Source: Bacteroidota bacterium (lineage in GTDB: Bacteria > Bacteroidota > Bacteroidia > Bacteroidales > VadinHA17). Taken from it: 5,550 nucleotides of DNA. Within the stretch, counting starts at the first letter, position 1. Each line of letters starts with the position of its first letter. Both the position numbers and the translations under genes were made by a program. The notes beneath the pieces were generated by a model. That model was not told where the DNA came from, ran no database searches, and saw nothing but the letters and a program-made list of their open reading frames with translations. The stretch is taken from positions 1-5,550 of the forward strand of contig VGGM01000120.1 in the NCBI GenBank assembly GCA_016868515.1, written 5' to 3'. Of this stretch, positions 1-5,550 are shown one piece after another.

Positions 1-1196
1 TCTTTGGTTTCCTGAACTGTTTCAAGTGCCAGGCTTCCGAAAAGCCGGTTTGGACTAAAGAGTTTTCTGCTAAGCCAGAGTGACAGAATAAATGCCATTA
101 CCATCGATCCTATTACGATACTGAAAGCGAGCAAAGCCTCCCTTACTCCGTTTTCCGAGGGACCCCAGTTAAAGACGATCTTGTCGACCATTCCGAATGT
201 GAGGCCGGTAAGGATACCGATTATTCCAAGGACTCCTGTAACCCCGAAGCCGGGTATTGCAAATATTTCAACAGCCACCAGGATAATACCGGCAATAAAT
301 ACAATAATATGCCAGTTTGATGCCAGGCCCTCGAGATACATTGGAGCGAAGTATAAAACGGCTGCAGTGATTGCTGCAATAAGCGGGAATCCGACGCCCG
401 GTGTCTGCAGTTCGAAATAGATTCCGCCAATGATCACCAGTATCAGTAATCCCGATACAGCCGGGTTAACAAGGAGCTGAATAACCCTTTCAAGGGCTGT
501 TGGTTTGAATTCGGCAATTCTATATTCGGTAATACCTGCTCTTTCAAGCACTTCGGCCACCGAAGTGGCTTCCCCTTCGCAATAACCAAGTCTGATTGCT
601 TCGAGTGTTGTAAGAGTAAGCACCTGGCCGGTGTCAATCACTCCCTCCACCATTACTTTCGGGTCGACCATTGCCTGGGCAATATCGGGGTCGCGGTGCC
701 ATACCCAGGTGGTATCGCCATCTTTAACGACCGGTTTTTTTCCATGGGCTTCGGCGGTGGAACGCATCATACCGCGCATGAATGACTGGTATTTATCGGG
801 GACCTGCTGGCCCGTCTGGTCAACTACTGTGGCGGCTCCGATTGAAGCACCGGGACGCATATAGATGCTGTCGGCAGCTATTGATATCAGAGCACCCGCC
901 GATATTGCCTGATTGTCAATAAAAACGAGAACCGGAATACCGGCATTCAGTATTTTCGTGCGAATAGAATCGGCATAATCAACCTGTCCGCCGTAGGTAT
1001 TCATATGAATCAGTATGTATTCTGCTCCGAGAGCTTCAGCCTCCTCAAAGCTTTTCTGTGTGGTTCTCCATACAGGGGCCGCTATCATTTTCCTGATATC
1101 AAATTTGTAAACGACGGTCTTCTGCTCCTGTCCGGCAGCCGTGCGGGGCAGTATCAGACCAGCCAGCACGAACGCAATCATGATTGCTGTTCTCAT
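1..1196 (-). CDS. NfeD-family membrane-bound serine protease (ClpP-class), 3' end outside the window
   Basis: The open frame runs from the ATG at 1196-1194 to the window edge, giving 398 codons with no stop. Residues 1-22 look like a signal peptide (MRT start, hydrophobic core, then TAAGQEQ). Residues about 28-225 form a ClpP/crotonase-like periplasmic protease domain. In it, NTYGGQVDYA (66-75) is the oxyanion-type loop and AISAGALISIAAD (97-109) carries the likely nucleophile Ser99. SIGAATVV (118-125) follows, and Lys135 in VPDKYQSF is the best candidate for the general base of the Ser-Lys dyad known in the archaeal 1510-N homologue. Five hydrophobic segments follow at about 245-260, 268-285, 295-312, 314-332 and 354-375. 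The C-terminal OB-fold NfeD domain would lie beyond the edge. The family is thought to cut stomatin/flotillin-type membrane proteins, so that partner may be encoded to the left. The start is firm because the upstream in-frame codons are TAT, ACT and the mqnA stop TGA. No Shine-Dalgarno sequence is visible. The family call is strong; the substrate is inferred. Confidence 0.9.
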   Translation of the reverse strand, partial: MRTAIMIAFVLAGLILPRTAAGQEQKTVVYKFDIRKMIAAPVWRTTQKSFEEAEALGAEYILIHMNTYGGQVDYADSIRTKILNAGIPVLVFIDNQAISAGALISIAADSIYMRPGASIGAATVVDQTGQQVPDKYQSFMRGMMRSTAEAHGKKPVVKDGDTTWVWHRDPDIAQAMVDPKVMVEGVIDTGQVLTLTTLEAIRLGYCEGEATSVAEVLERAGITEYRIAEFKPTALERVIQLLVNPAVSGLLILVIIGGIYFELQTPGVGFPLIAAITAAVLYFAPMYLEGLASNWHIIVFIAGIILVAVEIFAIPGFGVTGVLGIIGILTGLTFGMVDKIVFNWGPSENGVREALLAFSIVIGSMVMAFILSLWLSRKLFSPNRLFGSLALETVQETK

Positions 1197-1202
1197 ATAA
1201 GT

Positions 1203-1964
1203 TCAGTGTTTTAGTGTATTTAGGAATCCGAGAAAGAGTTCCATTGCCCTTTTCTTCGGTTCATCAAATTCATAATCAATATTTGTGGAAAGATAACCAA
1301 CAATTTCTTCATCGGGCAGCGATCCGCCTTTATTCATCTCCCTGACGGCCTGCCTGATGTTTTTCAGCCCTTTTTCCAGTGAGCGATTGAAATCACCGAT
1401 AAATTCCCGGCCCGGATGGATTGTGGCTACCCAGGCAGCAAATACAAATGGTAATCCGGTAAAGAGGTTCCATTCGTGTCCCAGATCGTAACCATACCTG
1501 AATCTGTTTTCCATTCCGAAACACTGGTCGCCTATCATTACAACTGCCTCGCCGGGCCCGATTGAATCGTAAATAAAGGTCTCATCAGGCTGGTGCCATT
1601 TAAATTCTCTTTTCCAATGGTATTTTGCCAGAACCATGGCCAGGCTGACTGATGTGACCGACCTGTGGTCGAGCCAGACCATGCCGACATCCTCAATTTT
1701 ACTGTTGCTCAGGAACATTACTGTTCTGACGGAACCCCTGGTTCCGATACAATAATCACCTGTGATATGGTATTTTTCAAGCTGAGGTATGGCGGCAACA
1801 GGCAGCAATCCGATATCGGCTTTGCCACCGGCAATTTTCGCGGCTATACCTGTGGGGTGATCGAAATCGATATCGACAAGCGGGGCCACAGGTCCGTTAA
1901 GGAGGCCCCAGTTAAGGGGTATGCTGTTGGCGTATTTGACTGTCGATACTCTAATTTTCTTCAT
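1203..1964 (-). CDS. mqnA: Chorismate dehydratase MqnA (futalosine pathway of menaquinone synthesis)
   Basis: This 253-residue protein belongs to the MqnA/MqnD family (DUF178, periplasmic-binding-protein fold). MqnA removes water from chorismate to give 3-[(1-carboxyvinyl)oxy]benzoate, the first step of the futalosine route to menaquinone, in the cytoplasm. No signal peptide is seen. Family landmarks in order are VKYANSIPL (9-17, the Y-x-N-[ST]-x-P-L motif with Asn13 in the substrate pocket), ADIGLLPVAAIP (49-60), GSVRTVMFLS (77-86), the LDHRSVTSVSLAMVLA segment (98-113), VVMIGDQCF (141-149) and DLGHEWNLFTGLPFVFAAW (161-179 region). The N-terminal motif and the GSVRTV and GLPFVFA blocks favour MqnA over its paralogue MqnD. 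Length is near the low end for MqnA but complete. The ATG at 1964-1962 is the natural start, since the conserved VSTVKYANS strand begins six residues in. Upstream bases show no Shine-Dalgarno sequence. The NfeD-like gene begins six bases after the stop, suggesting one transcript. No other mqn gene is in the window. Confidence 0.92.
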   Translation of the reverse strand: MKKIRVSTVKYANSIPLNWGLLNGPVAPLVDIDFDHPTGIAAKIAGGKADIGLLPVAAIPQLEKYHITGDYCIGTRGSVRTVMFLSNSKIEDVGMVWLDHRSVTSVSLAMVLAKYHWKREFKWHQPDETFIYDSIGPGEAVVMIGDQCFGMENRFRYGYDLGHEWNLFTGLPFVFAAWVATIHPGREFIGDFNRSLEKGLKNIRQAVREMNKGGSLPDEEIVGYLSTNIDYEFDEPKKRAMELFLGFLNTLKH

Positions 1965-2001
1965 TACTTTGTTGCTGGCTGAATAGACGGATTAGTGACT
2001 G

Positions 2002-2009
2002 CTAAATTA
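2002..2009 (-). promoter_or_regulatory. Possible -7 element for the mqnA transcript
   Basis: Read on the minus strand, these bases are TAATTTAG, which matches the Bacteroidota -7 consensus TAnnTTTG at five of six defined positions. The box lies 37 bases upstream of the mqnA ATG, a reasonable leader length. No clear -33 TTTG stands at the expected distance, only a TG about 18 bases upstream. The region is A/T rich, so a chance match is quite possible. A promoter for the minus-strand pair is expected somewhere in this divergent gap. Confidence 0.25.
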
Positions 2010-2020
2010 AGGGTTTTAAT

Positions 2021-2051
2021 TTTTTTACACCGGGCTAAAAGACTATTTTTG
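2021..2051 (+). promoter_or_regulatory. Predicted Bacteroidota-type promoter for purB and the ABC exporter
   Basis: TATTTTTG at 2044-2051 is an exact match to the TAnnTTTG -7 element used by the primary sigma factor of Bacteroidota. A T-run at 2021-2026 stands where the -33 TTTG element is expected, about 19 bases upstream, but it lacks the G, so the -33 half is weak. Transcription would start near 2057-2060, leaving a leader of about 35 bases before the purB ATG at 2094. No Shine-Dalgarno sequence is present; the leader is A/T rich, as is usual in this phylum. No riboswitch-like or PurR-like element is evident. Confidence 0.55.
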
Positions 2052-2093
2052 CGATTGTAATGATATAACAAACGTAAACATAAACTGTTTGAA

Positions 2094-3437
2094 ATGGACC
2101 TCAGCCCATTGACAGCAATATCGCCGGTTGACGGCAGGTACAGGAGCAAGACTGCCGATCTAGCCAGGTATTTTTCAGAGTATGCCCTGATGAAGTACAG
2201 GGTGATGATTGAAATTGAATATTTTATATGCCTCTGCGAATCGGGAATTGGTGGTGTAGACGACTTTGACAAGAGGAATTTCCCTGTACTGAGGGACTTC
2301 GCTATAAACTTTTCGGAGAGTGATGCGGAGGAGATTAAAGAGATTGAGAAGACCACCAACCATGATGTCAAGGCGGTTGAATACCTTCTGAAGAAGAGGT
2401 TTAATGATGGCGGCTATGGGAAGTGGACTGAGTTCATTCACTTCGGGCTTACATCGCAGGATATTAACAACACGGCTGTACCTCTTTTGCTGAGGGACTT
2501 TATGGATACAATCTATAAGCCACAGTTGTTTGAGCTAAGGGAGAAGATTGCCGGTCTGGCCGATGAGTGGAAGGATATACCGATGCTTGCCCGGACCCAT
2601 GGTCAGCCCGCCTCGCCCACGAGGCTTGGCAAGGAGTTTGAGGTTTTCGTGGCACGACTCGACGAGCAGACAAAGTATTTCAACACCATACCGTTCTCGG
2701 CCAAGTTCGGGGGTGCTACCGGCAACCTCAACGCTCATGTGGTTGCCTACCCCGACGTCGACTGGAGTGAATTCGCCGACTATTTTGTGAATGATATACT
2801 TGGACTGACAAGGTCGAAACCTACCACACAGATTGAGCACTATGACAACCTTGCAGCGCTGTTTGACAATATCAGGAGAATCAATACCATACTGCTCGAT
2901 ATGTCGCGTGATATATGGTCCTATATTTCGATGGACTATTTCACCCAGAGAATCAAGGCCGGTGAGATAGGTTCTTCGGCCATGCCTCATAAGGTTAATC
3001 CGATTGATTTTGAGAATGCGGAGGGAAATATCGGGTATGCGAATGCCATATTTGCTTTCCTTGCAGAGAAGCTTCCTGTATCGAGATTGCAGAGAGACCT
3101 TACCGATTCAACGGTAATTCGAAACATCGGTGTCCCGCTTGCTCATACAACGATTGCTTTCGGTTCCCTCATGAAAGGCCTTGATAAGCTCGTTGTGAAT
3201 GAAGAGAAGATAAACCGCGACCTTACAAACAACTGGGCAGTGGTAGCCGAAGCCCTCCAGACAATACTCAGAAGGGAGGGGTACGTTAATCCGTATGAGG
3301 CCCTGATGAAACTGACCAGAACCGGCGATGCCATAAGCAGGGAGACTATTGCCAGGTTCATTGACGGTCTGGATGTGGAAGAGAACATAAGGGCGGAACT
3401 AAGGGCCGTTACACCCTTCAACTATACCGGAATCTGA
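2094..3437 (+). CDS. purB: Adenylosuccinate lyase
   Basis: This 447-residue protein of the fumarase/aspartase superfamily catalyses two fumarate-releasing steps in the cytoplasm: SAICAR to AICAR in IMP synthesis, and adenylosuccinate to AMP. It is close in length and motif order to the E. coli enzyme (456 residues). The N-terminal LTAISPVDGRY (6-16) is typical of the E. coli-like PurB subgroup. TTNHDVKAVEYLLK (87-100) and FGLTSQDINNT (117-127) are conserved active-site segments. ARTHGQPASPTRLG (166-179) carries the likely general acid His169. GSSAMPHKVNPIDFEN (293-308) is the superfamily signature on the flexible loop, with the catalytic serine at 294/295. LPVSRLQRDLTDSTVIRN (327-344) is also highly conserved. 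Subunits of this family form homotetramers with active sites built from three chains. The ATG is fixed by the conserved N-terminus. Nothing is truncated or missing. The gene is followed after 8 bp by an ABC exporter, so the two are probably co-transcribed, although their functions are unrelated. Confidence 0.98.
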   Translation: MDLSPLTAISPVDGRYRSKTADLARYFSEYALMKYRVMIEIEYFICLCESGIGGVDDFDKRNFPVLRDFAINFSESDAEEIKEIEKTTNHDVKAVEYLLKKRFNDGGYGKWTEFIHFGLTSQDINNTAVPLLLRDFMDTIYKPQLFELREKIAGLADEWKDIPMLARTHGQPASPTRLGKEFEVFVARLDEQTKYFNTIPFSAKFGGATGNLNAHVVAYPDVDWSEFADYFVNDILGLTRSKPTTQIEHYDNLAALFDNIRRINTILLDMSRDIWSYISMDYFTQRIKAGEIGSSAMPHKVNPIDFENAEGNIGYANAIFAFLAEKLPVSRLQRDLTDSTVIRNIGVPLAHTTIAFGSLMKGLDKLVVNEEKINRDLTNNWAVVAEALQTILRREGYVNPYEALMKLTRTGDAISRETIARFIDGLDVEENIRAELRAVTPFNYTGI

Positions 3438-3445
3438 CCTGCCCT

Positions 3446-5272
3446 ATGCCGAAGTCGAGTATACGTGTTCTTCACGGGTTTCTGAAACCCTACAGGTGGG
3501 CAGTGGTGAAGAACTTCTCCTTCAACATTCTGAGCGCCCTTTTTGCACTCTTCACGCTTACATTGGTGGTACCCTTCCTTCAGGTGCTGTTCGATAGTAT
3601 TGAGGAGGTGTCGCATCCTGGTAATTTTGAGTTCACTACGGCATATTTTAAGGGTTTGCTCGACTATTACTTCTTCCATTTCATTGAGAGATACGGACCG
3701 GCTAAGTCGTTGCTGCTGGTTGGCGGACTGGTTGTTGTAGCCAGCCTGTTCAAAAACGGATTTATCTTTCTTGCAAACAACAGTATGGCCTTTATAAGGG
3801 CTGCAACGGTAAGGGATATCAGAAGCAGGATATATAAAAAGGTGCTAAGACTTCCGCTAAGTTATTTTTCGGAGGCGCGTAAGGGCGATGTTCTGACCAG
3901 GATGTCAAATGACGTCCAGGAGATTGAGACTTCGGTAATGGCTTCGCTCAACATGTTCCTGCGCGACCCGTTCTATATAGTTATCTTCCTTGTTTATCTC
4001 TTTGCGATAAGCTATCAGCTTACTCTTTTTGCCCTGGCCATGCTGCCGTTCAGTGGCTGGTTCATCGGGAAGATTAGCAGGTCACTCAGGACTGCCAGCT
4101 TTGCAGGACAGCAATATCTGGGGAGCCTGCTCTCGGTAGTTGAGGAGACACTTTCAGGCCTCAGGATCATTAAGGGGTTTAATGCTGAGGAGAAAATGAC
4201 CCGGCAGTTTAACGGTTCGAACGAAAAGTATTCACGCATATTCAGAAGGGTAACCAGGAAGAACTATCTTGCCTCACCCCTGAGCGAATTCCTTGGTACA
4301 CTCGTTGTTATGATCCTTATGTATGTTGGAGGATCGCTTGCACTGAACGAGACAGGATCGATGACGCCCGACAGACTGATAGCTTTCATTATCGTTTTTT
4401 CACAGATTATCCCTCATGCAAAGGCTATTACCACGGCATGGTTCAACGTTCAGAAGGGCATGGCTTCGGTTCAGAGGATAAATGGGATTCTCGATGCCGA
4501 TGATAAGATTCCCGAAAAGGCTGATGCCTTGCCGGTGAGGGGTTTCGGTAAATCGATTGAATTCAGGGATGTGACCTTTGCCTACAGCGGCGATCCTGTG
4601 CTTACTGATATCAATTTGAAGGTACTTAAGGGTCAGACGGTTGCTGTTGTTGGTCGCTCAGGTGGGGGTAAGTCGACACTGGTTGACCTGATACCAAGGT
4701 TTATGGACGTTGACGCAGGCGCGATACTTGTTGACGGTGTTGATATTCGCGACCTTAAGCTGCGCGACCTGAGAAGTATTATGGGCATTGTAAGCCAGAC
4801 TCCGATTCTTTTCAATACAACTTTCGCCGAGAATATTGCTTTCGGGGTTGAGAATGCAACCTCCGGGATGGTCGAAAATGCAGCCCGGATCGCCAATGCC
4901 CATGGTTTCATAATGGAGAATCCCGGAGGATACGATTATGTTGTGGGAGAGGGAGGAAATAAGCTCAGCGGTGGTCAGAGGCAACGCATCAGCATTGCCC
5001 GGGCAATTCTTGCCAATCCCCCGGTGCTCATTCTCGATGAGGCCACATCATCGCTCGATACCGAGTCGGAGAGACTGGTTCAGGACGCAATAGTCAGGCT
5101 GATGGAGAACCGTACCTCAATTGTGATTGCCCACCGCCTGTCAACAATCCAACATGCCGATGTGATTGTGGTTCTCGAGGAGGGCCGTATTGTGGAAACA
5201 GGAACTCACAAGGAACTCCTTGAAGTCGAAGACGGACTTTACCGGAAGCTGCATGCAATGCAGATGTTTTGA
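3446..5272 (+). CDS. ABC exporter, fused permease and ATPase (MsbA-like, lipid or drug export)
   Basis: This 608-residue half-transporter works as an inner-membrane homo- or heterodimer. Residues 1-335 form a type-I exporter membrane domain with six likely helices at about 21-48, 87-110, 165-187, 190-210, 277-300 and 310-330. The coupling segment GDVLTRMSNDVQEIE (147-161) and EETLSGLRIIKGFNAE (233-248) are typical of MsbA/MDR exporters. The nucleotide-binding domain spans about 368-605. It has A-loop Tyr380, Walker A GRSGGGKST (403-411, Lys409), Q-loop Gln451 in VSQTP, signature LSGGQRQR (507-514), Walker B VLILDE (527-532, catalytic Glu532), D-loop SSLD (535-538) and H-loop His563 in IAHRLST. 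All catalytic residues are present, so it should be an active ATPase. Lipid A or lipid flipping (MsbA) is the usual annotation in this phylum, but substrate cannot be read from sequence, so no symbol is given. The start lies 8 bp after purB without a Shine-Dalgarno sequence, which suggests coupling to purB transcription. Confidence 0.95.
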   Translation: MPKSSIRVLHGFLKPYRWAVVKNFSFNILSALFALFTLTLVVPFLQVLFDSIEEVSHPGNFEFTTAYFKGLLDYYFFHFIERYGPAKSLLLVGGLVVVASLFKNGFIFLANNSMAFIRAATVRDIRSRIYKKVLRLPLSYFSEARKGDVLTRMSNDVQEIETSVMASLNMFLRDPFYIVIFLVYLFAISYQLTLFALAMLPFSGWFIGKISRSLRTASFAGQQYLGSLLSVVEETLSGLRIIKGFNAEEKMTRQFNGSNEKYSRIFRRVTRKNYLASPLSEFLGTLVVMILMYVGGSLALNETGSMTPDRLIAFIIVFSQIIPHAKAITTAWFNVQKGMASVQRINGILDADDKIPEKADALPVRGFGKSIEFRDVTFAYSGDPVLTDINLKVLKGQTVAVVGRSGGGKSTLVDLIPRFMDVDAGAILVDGVDIRDLKLRDLRSIMGIVSQTPILFNTTFAENIAFGVENATSGMVENAARIANAHGFIMENPGGYDYVVGEGGNKLSGGQRQRISIARAILANPPVLILDEATSSLDTESERLVQDAIVRLMENRTSIVIAHRLSTIQHADVIVVLEEGRIVETGTHKELLEVEDGLYRKLHAMQMF

Positions 5273-5273
5273 A

Positions 5274-5301
5274 GGTATCGGGTATCGGGTTTAAGGTTCA
5301 C
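5274..5301 (+). repeat. Short tandem heptamer repeat, two perfect and two degenerate copies
   Basis: Immediately after the ABC exporter stop, GGTATCG occurs twice head to tail (5274-5287), followed in the same seven-base register by GGTTTAA and GGTTCAC. A related GGTTCGG/GTTCCGG stretch lies at 5348-5360. The sequence does not form a stable hairpin and is not followed by a T-run, so it is not a convincing terminator. Its nature is unknown; decayed tandem repeats or part of an interspersed intergenic repeat are both possible. Confidence 0.5.
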
Positions 5302-5377
5302 CTCGGCTTCGGCTGCTCCCTATGGTCGCGAACTCGCCTTAGTCTCGGTTCGGGTTCCGGATTTATTTCTGACTTCA
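5302..5377. other. Intergenic stretch without a recognisable gene or terminator
   Basis: This part of the 164-bp gap between the exporter and the ArsR-like gene is GC-rich in its first half and shifts to A/T-rich sequence from about 5361. It includes a direct repeat of TCGGC (5303-5313 region). I see no ORF with a plausible protein, no strong stem-loop and no RNA gene. The exporter transcript must end here or read through; no intrinsic terminator is visible on either strand. Confidence 0.4.
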
Positions 5378-5407
5378 ATTGTTGATTTCGAAAGAACACT
5401 ACTTTTG
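5378..5407 (+). promoter_or_regulatory. Predicted Bacteroidota-type promoter for the ArsR-like gene
   Basis: TACTTTTG at 5400-5407 matches the -7 consensus TAnnTTTG exactly. ATTG at 5378-5381 stands 18 bases upstream, at the proper place for the -33 TTTG element, with three of four bases matching. Transcription would begin near 5413-5416, inside the inverted repeat that follows, and the leader before the ATG at 5437 would be only about 22 bases. The placement relative to gene and operator makes this the best-supported promoter in the window. Confidence 0.65.
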
Positions 5408-5425
5408 TTTCGTAATTTTACGAAA
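5408..5425. promoter_or_regulatory. Perfect inverted repeat, probable ArsR-family operator
   Basis: TTTCGTAA and TTACGAAA form an exact 8-base inverted repeat around a central TT. A further pair, TTTTG (5403-5407) and CAAAA (5428-5432), extends the symmetry, offset by two bases on the right. It covers the predicted transcription start and lies 11 bases before the start codon of an ArsR-like gene. ArsR/SmtB dimers typically bind imperfect 12-2-12 palindromes across their own promoters, and this fits that geometry. A transcription terminator is unlikely because the stem is short, A/T rich and lies upstream of the gene. Binding is inferred. Confidence 0.65.
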
Positions 5426-5436
5426 TACAAAATGCT

Positions 5437-5550
5437 ATGCCGGCTAAGATAAACCGGTACACCGAAAACCAGGGGAAAATTGCCCGTTACTCTAAGGCTC
5501 TGGGTCACCCGGCACGGGTCTTTATAATGGACTACCTGGTGAGGAATACA
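5437..5550 (+). CDS. ArsR-family winged-helix transcriptional regulator, N-terminal part only
   Basis: Thirty-eight codons are open from ATG at 5437 to the window end. The visible protein starts MPAKINRYTENQGKIA and continues into ARYSKALGHPARVFIMDYL (16-34). KALGHPAR followed by a hydrophobic helix is the hallmark first part of the ArsR/SmtB winged-helix domain. The first part, with YTENQ before the helix, resembles a Bacteroidota group of about 110-residue ArsR-like regulators often found near arsenic-resistance genes, but that link is from memory of the family. The DNA-recognition helix and any metal-binding cysteines lie beyond the edge, so the sensed signal is unknown. A competing ATG at 5432 hits a stop after six codons, so 5437 is the start. 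The leader is A-rich with no Shine-Dalgarno sequence. The overlapping promoter and inverted repeat upstream suggest autorepression. Confidence 0.87.
   Translation, partial: MPAKINRYTENQGKIARYSKALGHPARVFIMDYLVRNT

Noticed and set aside
403..411. Altered Walker A (GRSGGGKST) in the ABC exporter as a sign of a degenerate ATPase (positions are protein residues, gene at 3446-5272)
   Set aside because: The motif GxxGxGK[ST] is still fully satisfied, and the Q-loop, signature, Walker B glutamate and H-loop histidine are all intact.
631..864. Plus-strand open frames at 181-420, 631-864 and 1005-1214 opposite the NfeD-like gene
   Set aside because: They are short and lie opposite a continuous 398-codon frame with clear protease and membrane-segment features.
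1665..1982. Plus-strand open frame of 105 codons inside mqnA
   Set aside because: It is antisense to a well-matched mqnA; the translated sequence looks random and the frame has no promoter or ribosome-binding signal.
1964..2371. Minus-strand open frame of 135 codons across the mqnA/purB gap and the start of purB
   Set aside because: It is antisense to strongly conserved purB codons, covers the predicted purB promoter, and its translation shows no recognisable domain.
2535..2990. Minus-strand open frame of 151 codons inside purB
   Set aside because: It is fully antisense to the conserved purB core and its signature region; its translation resembles no family I know and has no upstream signals.
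5408..5425. The perfect inverted repeat as an intrinsic terminator of the ABC exporter
   Set aside because: The stem is only 8 bp with a 2-base loop and is A/T rich, it has no following T-run, it lies about 135 bases after the stop, and it directly abuts a promoter box; an operator fits better.
5320..5508. Minus-strand open frame of 62 codons over the ArsR-like promoter
   Set aside because: It is antisense to the promoter, the inverted repeat and the start of the ArsR-like gene, and has no recognisable domain.

Overview
The window looks like chromosomal DNA of a Bacteroidota bacterium, probably near Bacteroidales. Three things suggest this. Start codons lack clear Shine-Dalgarno sequences and often sit behind A-rich leaders. 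Two intergenic regions carry exact matches to the Bacteroidota -7 promoter consensus TAnnTTTG. The genes use many AGG/AGA arginine codons at moderate GC. I see no CRISPR array, tRNA, rRNA, insertion sequence or prophage, so this is mostly ordinary housekeeping sequence.

Left half, minus strand: mqnA (chorismate dehydratase of the futalosine route to menaquinone, 1203-1964) is followed at once by an NfeD-family membrane-bound serine protease (1-1196, with its 3' end beyond the window edge). The two share a reading frame, and only the mqnA stop plus two codons separate them, so they are very probably co-transcribed. A 129-bp divergent intergenic region (1965-2093) separates them from the plus-strand genes and holds a good promoter for purB.

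Right half, plus strand: purB (adenylosuccinate lyase, 2094-3437) and, after an 8-bp gap, a complete 608-residue fused ABC exporter of the MsbA-like type (3446-5272). A 164-bp intergenic region follows. Its first half holds short heptamer repeats and GC-rich sequence of unknown nature. Its second half holds a well-formed Bacteroidota promoter overlapped by a perfect 8-2-8 inverted repeat, directly in front of the first 38 codons of an ArsR-type winged-helix regulator (from 5437, cut by the window end).

The genes do not form one obvious pathway: quinone synthesis, membrane-protein quality control, purine synthesis and lipid or drug export are unrelated. The most informative unlisted element is the promoter-operator in front of the ArsR-like gene, which reads as an autoregulated switch for genes beyond the right edge. 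I found no convincing undescribed system inside the window.
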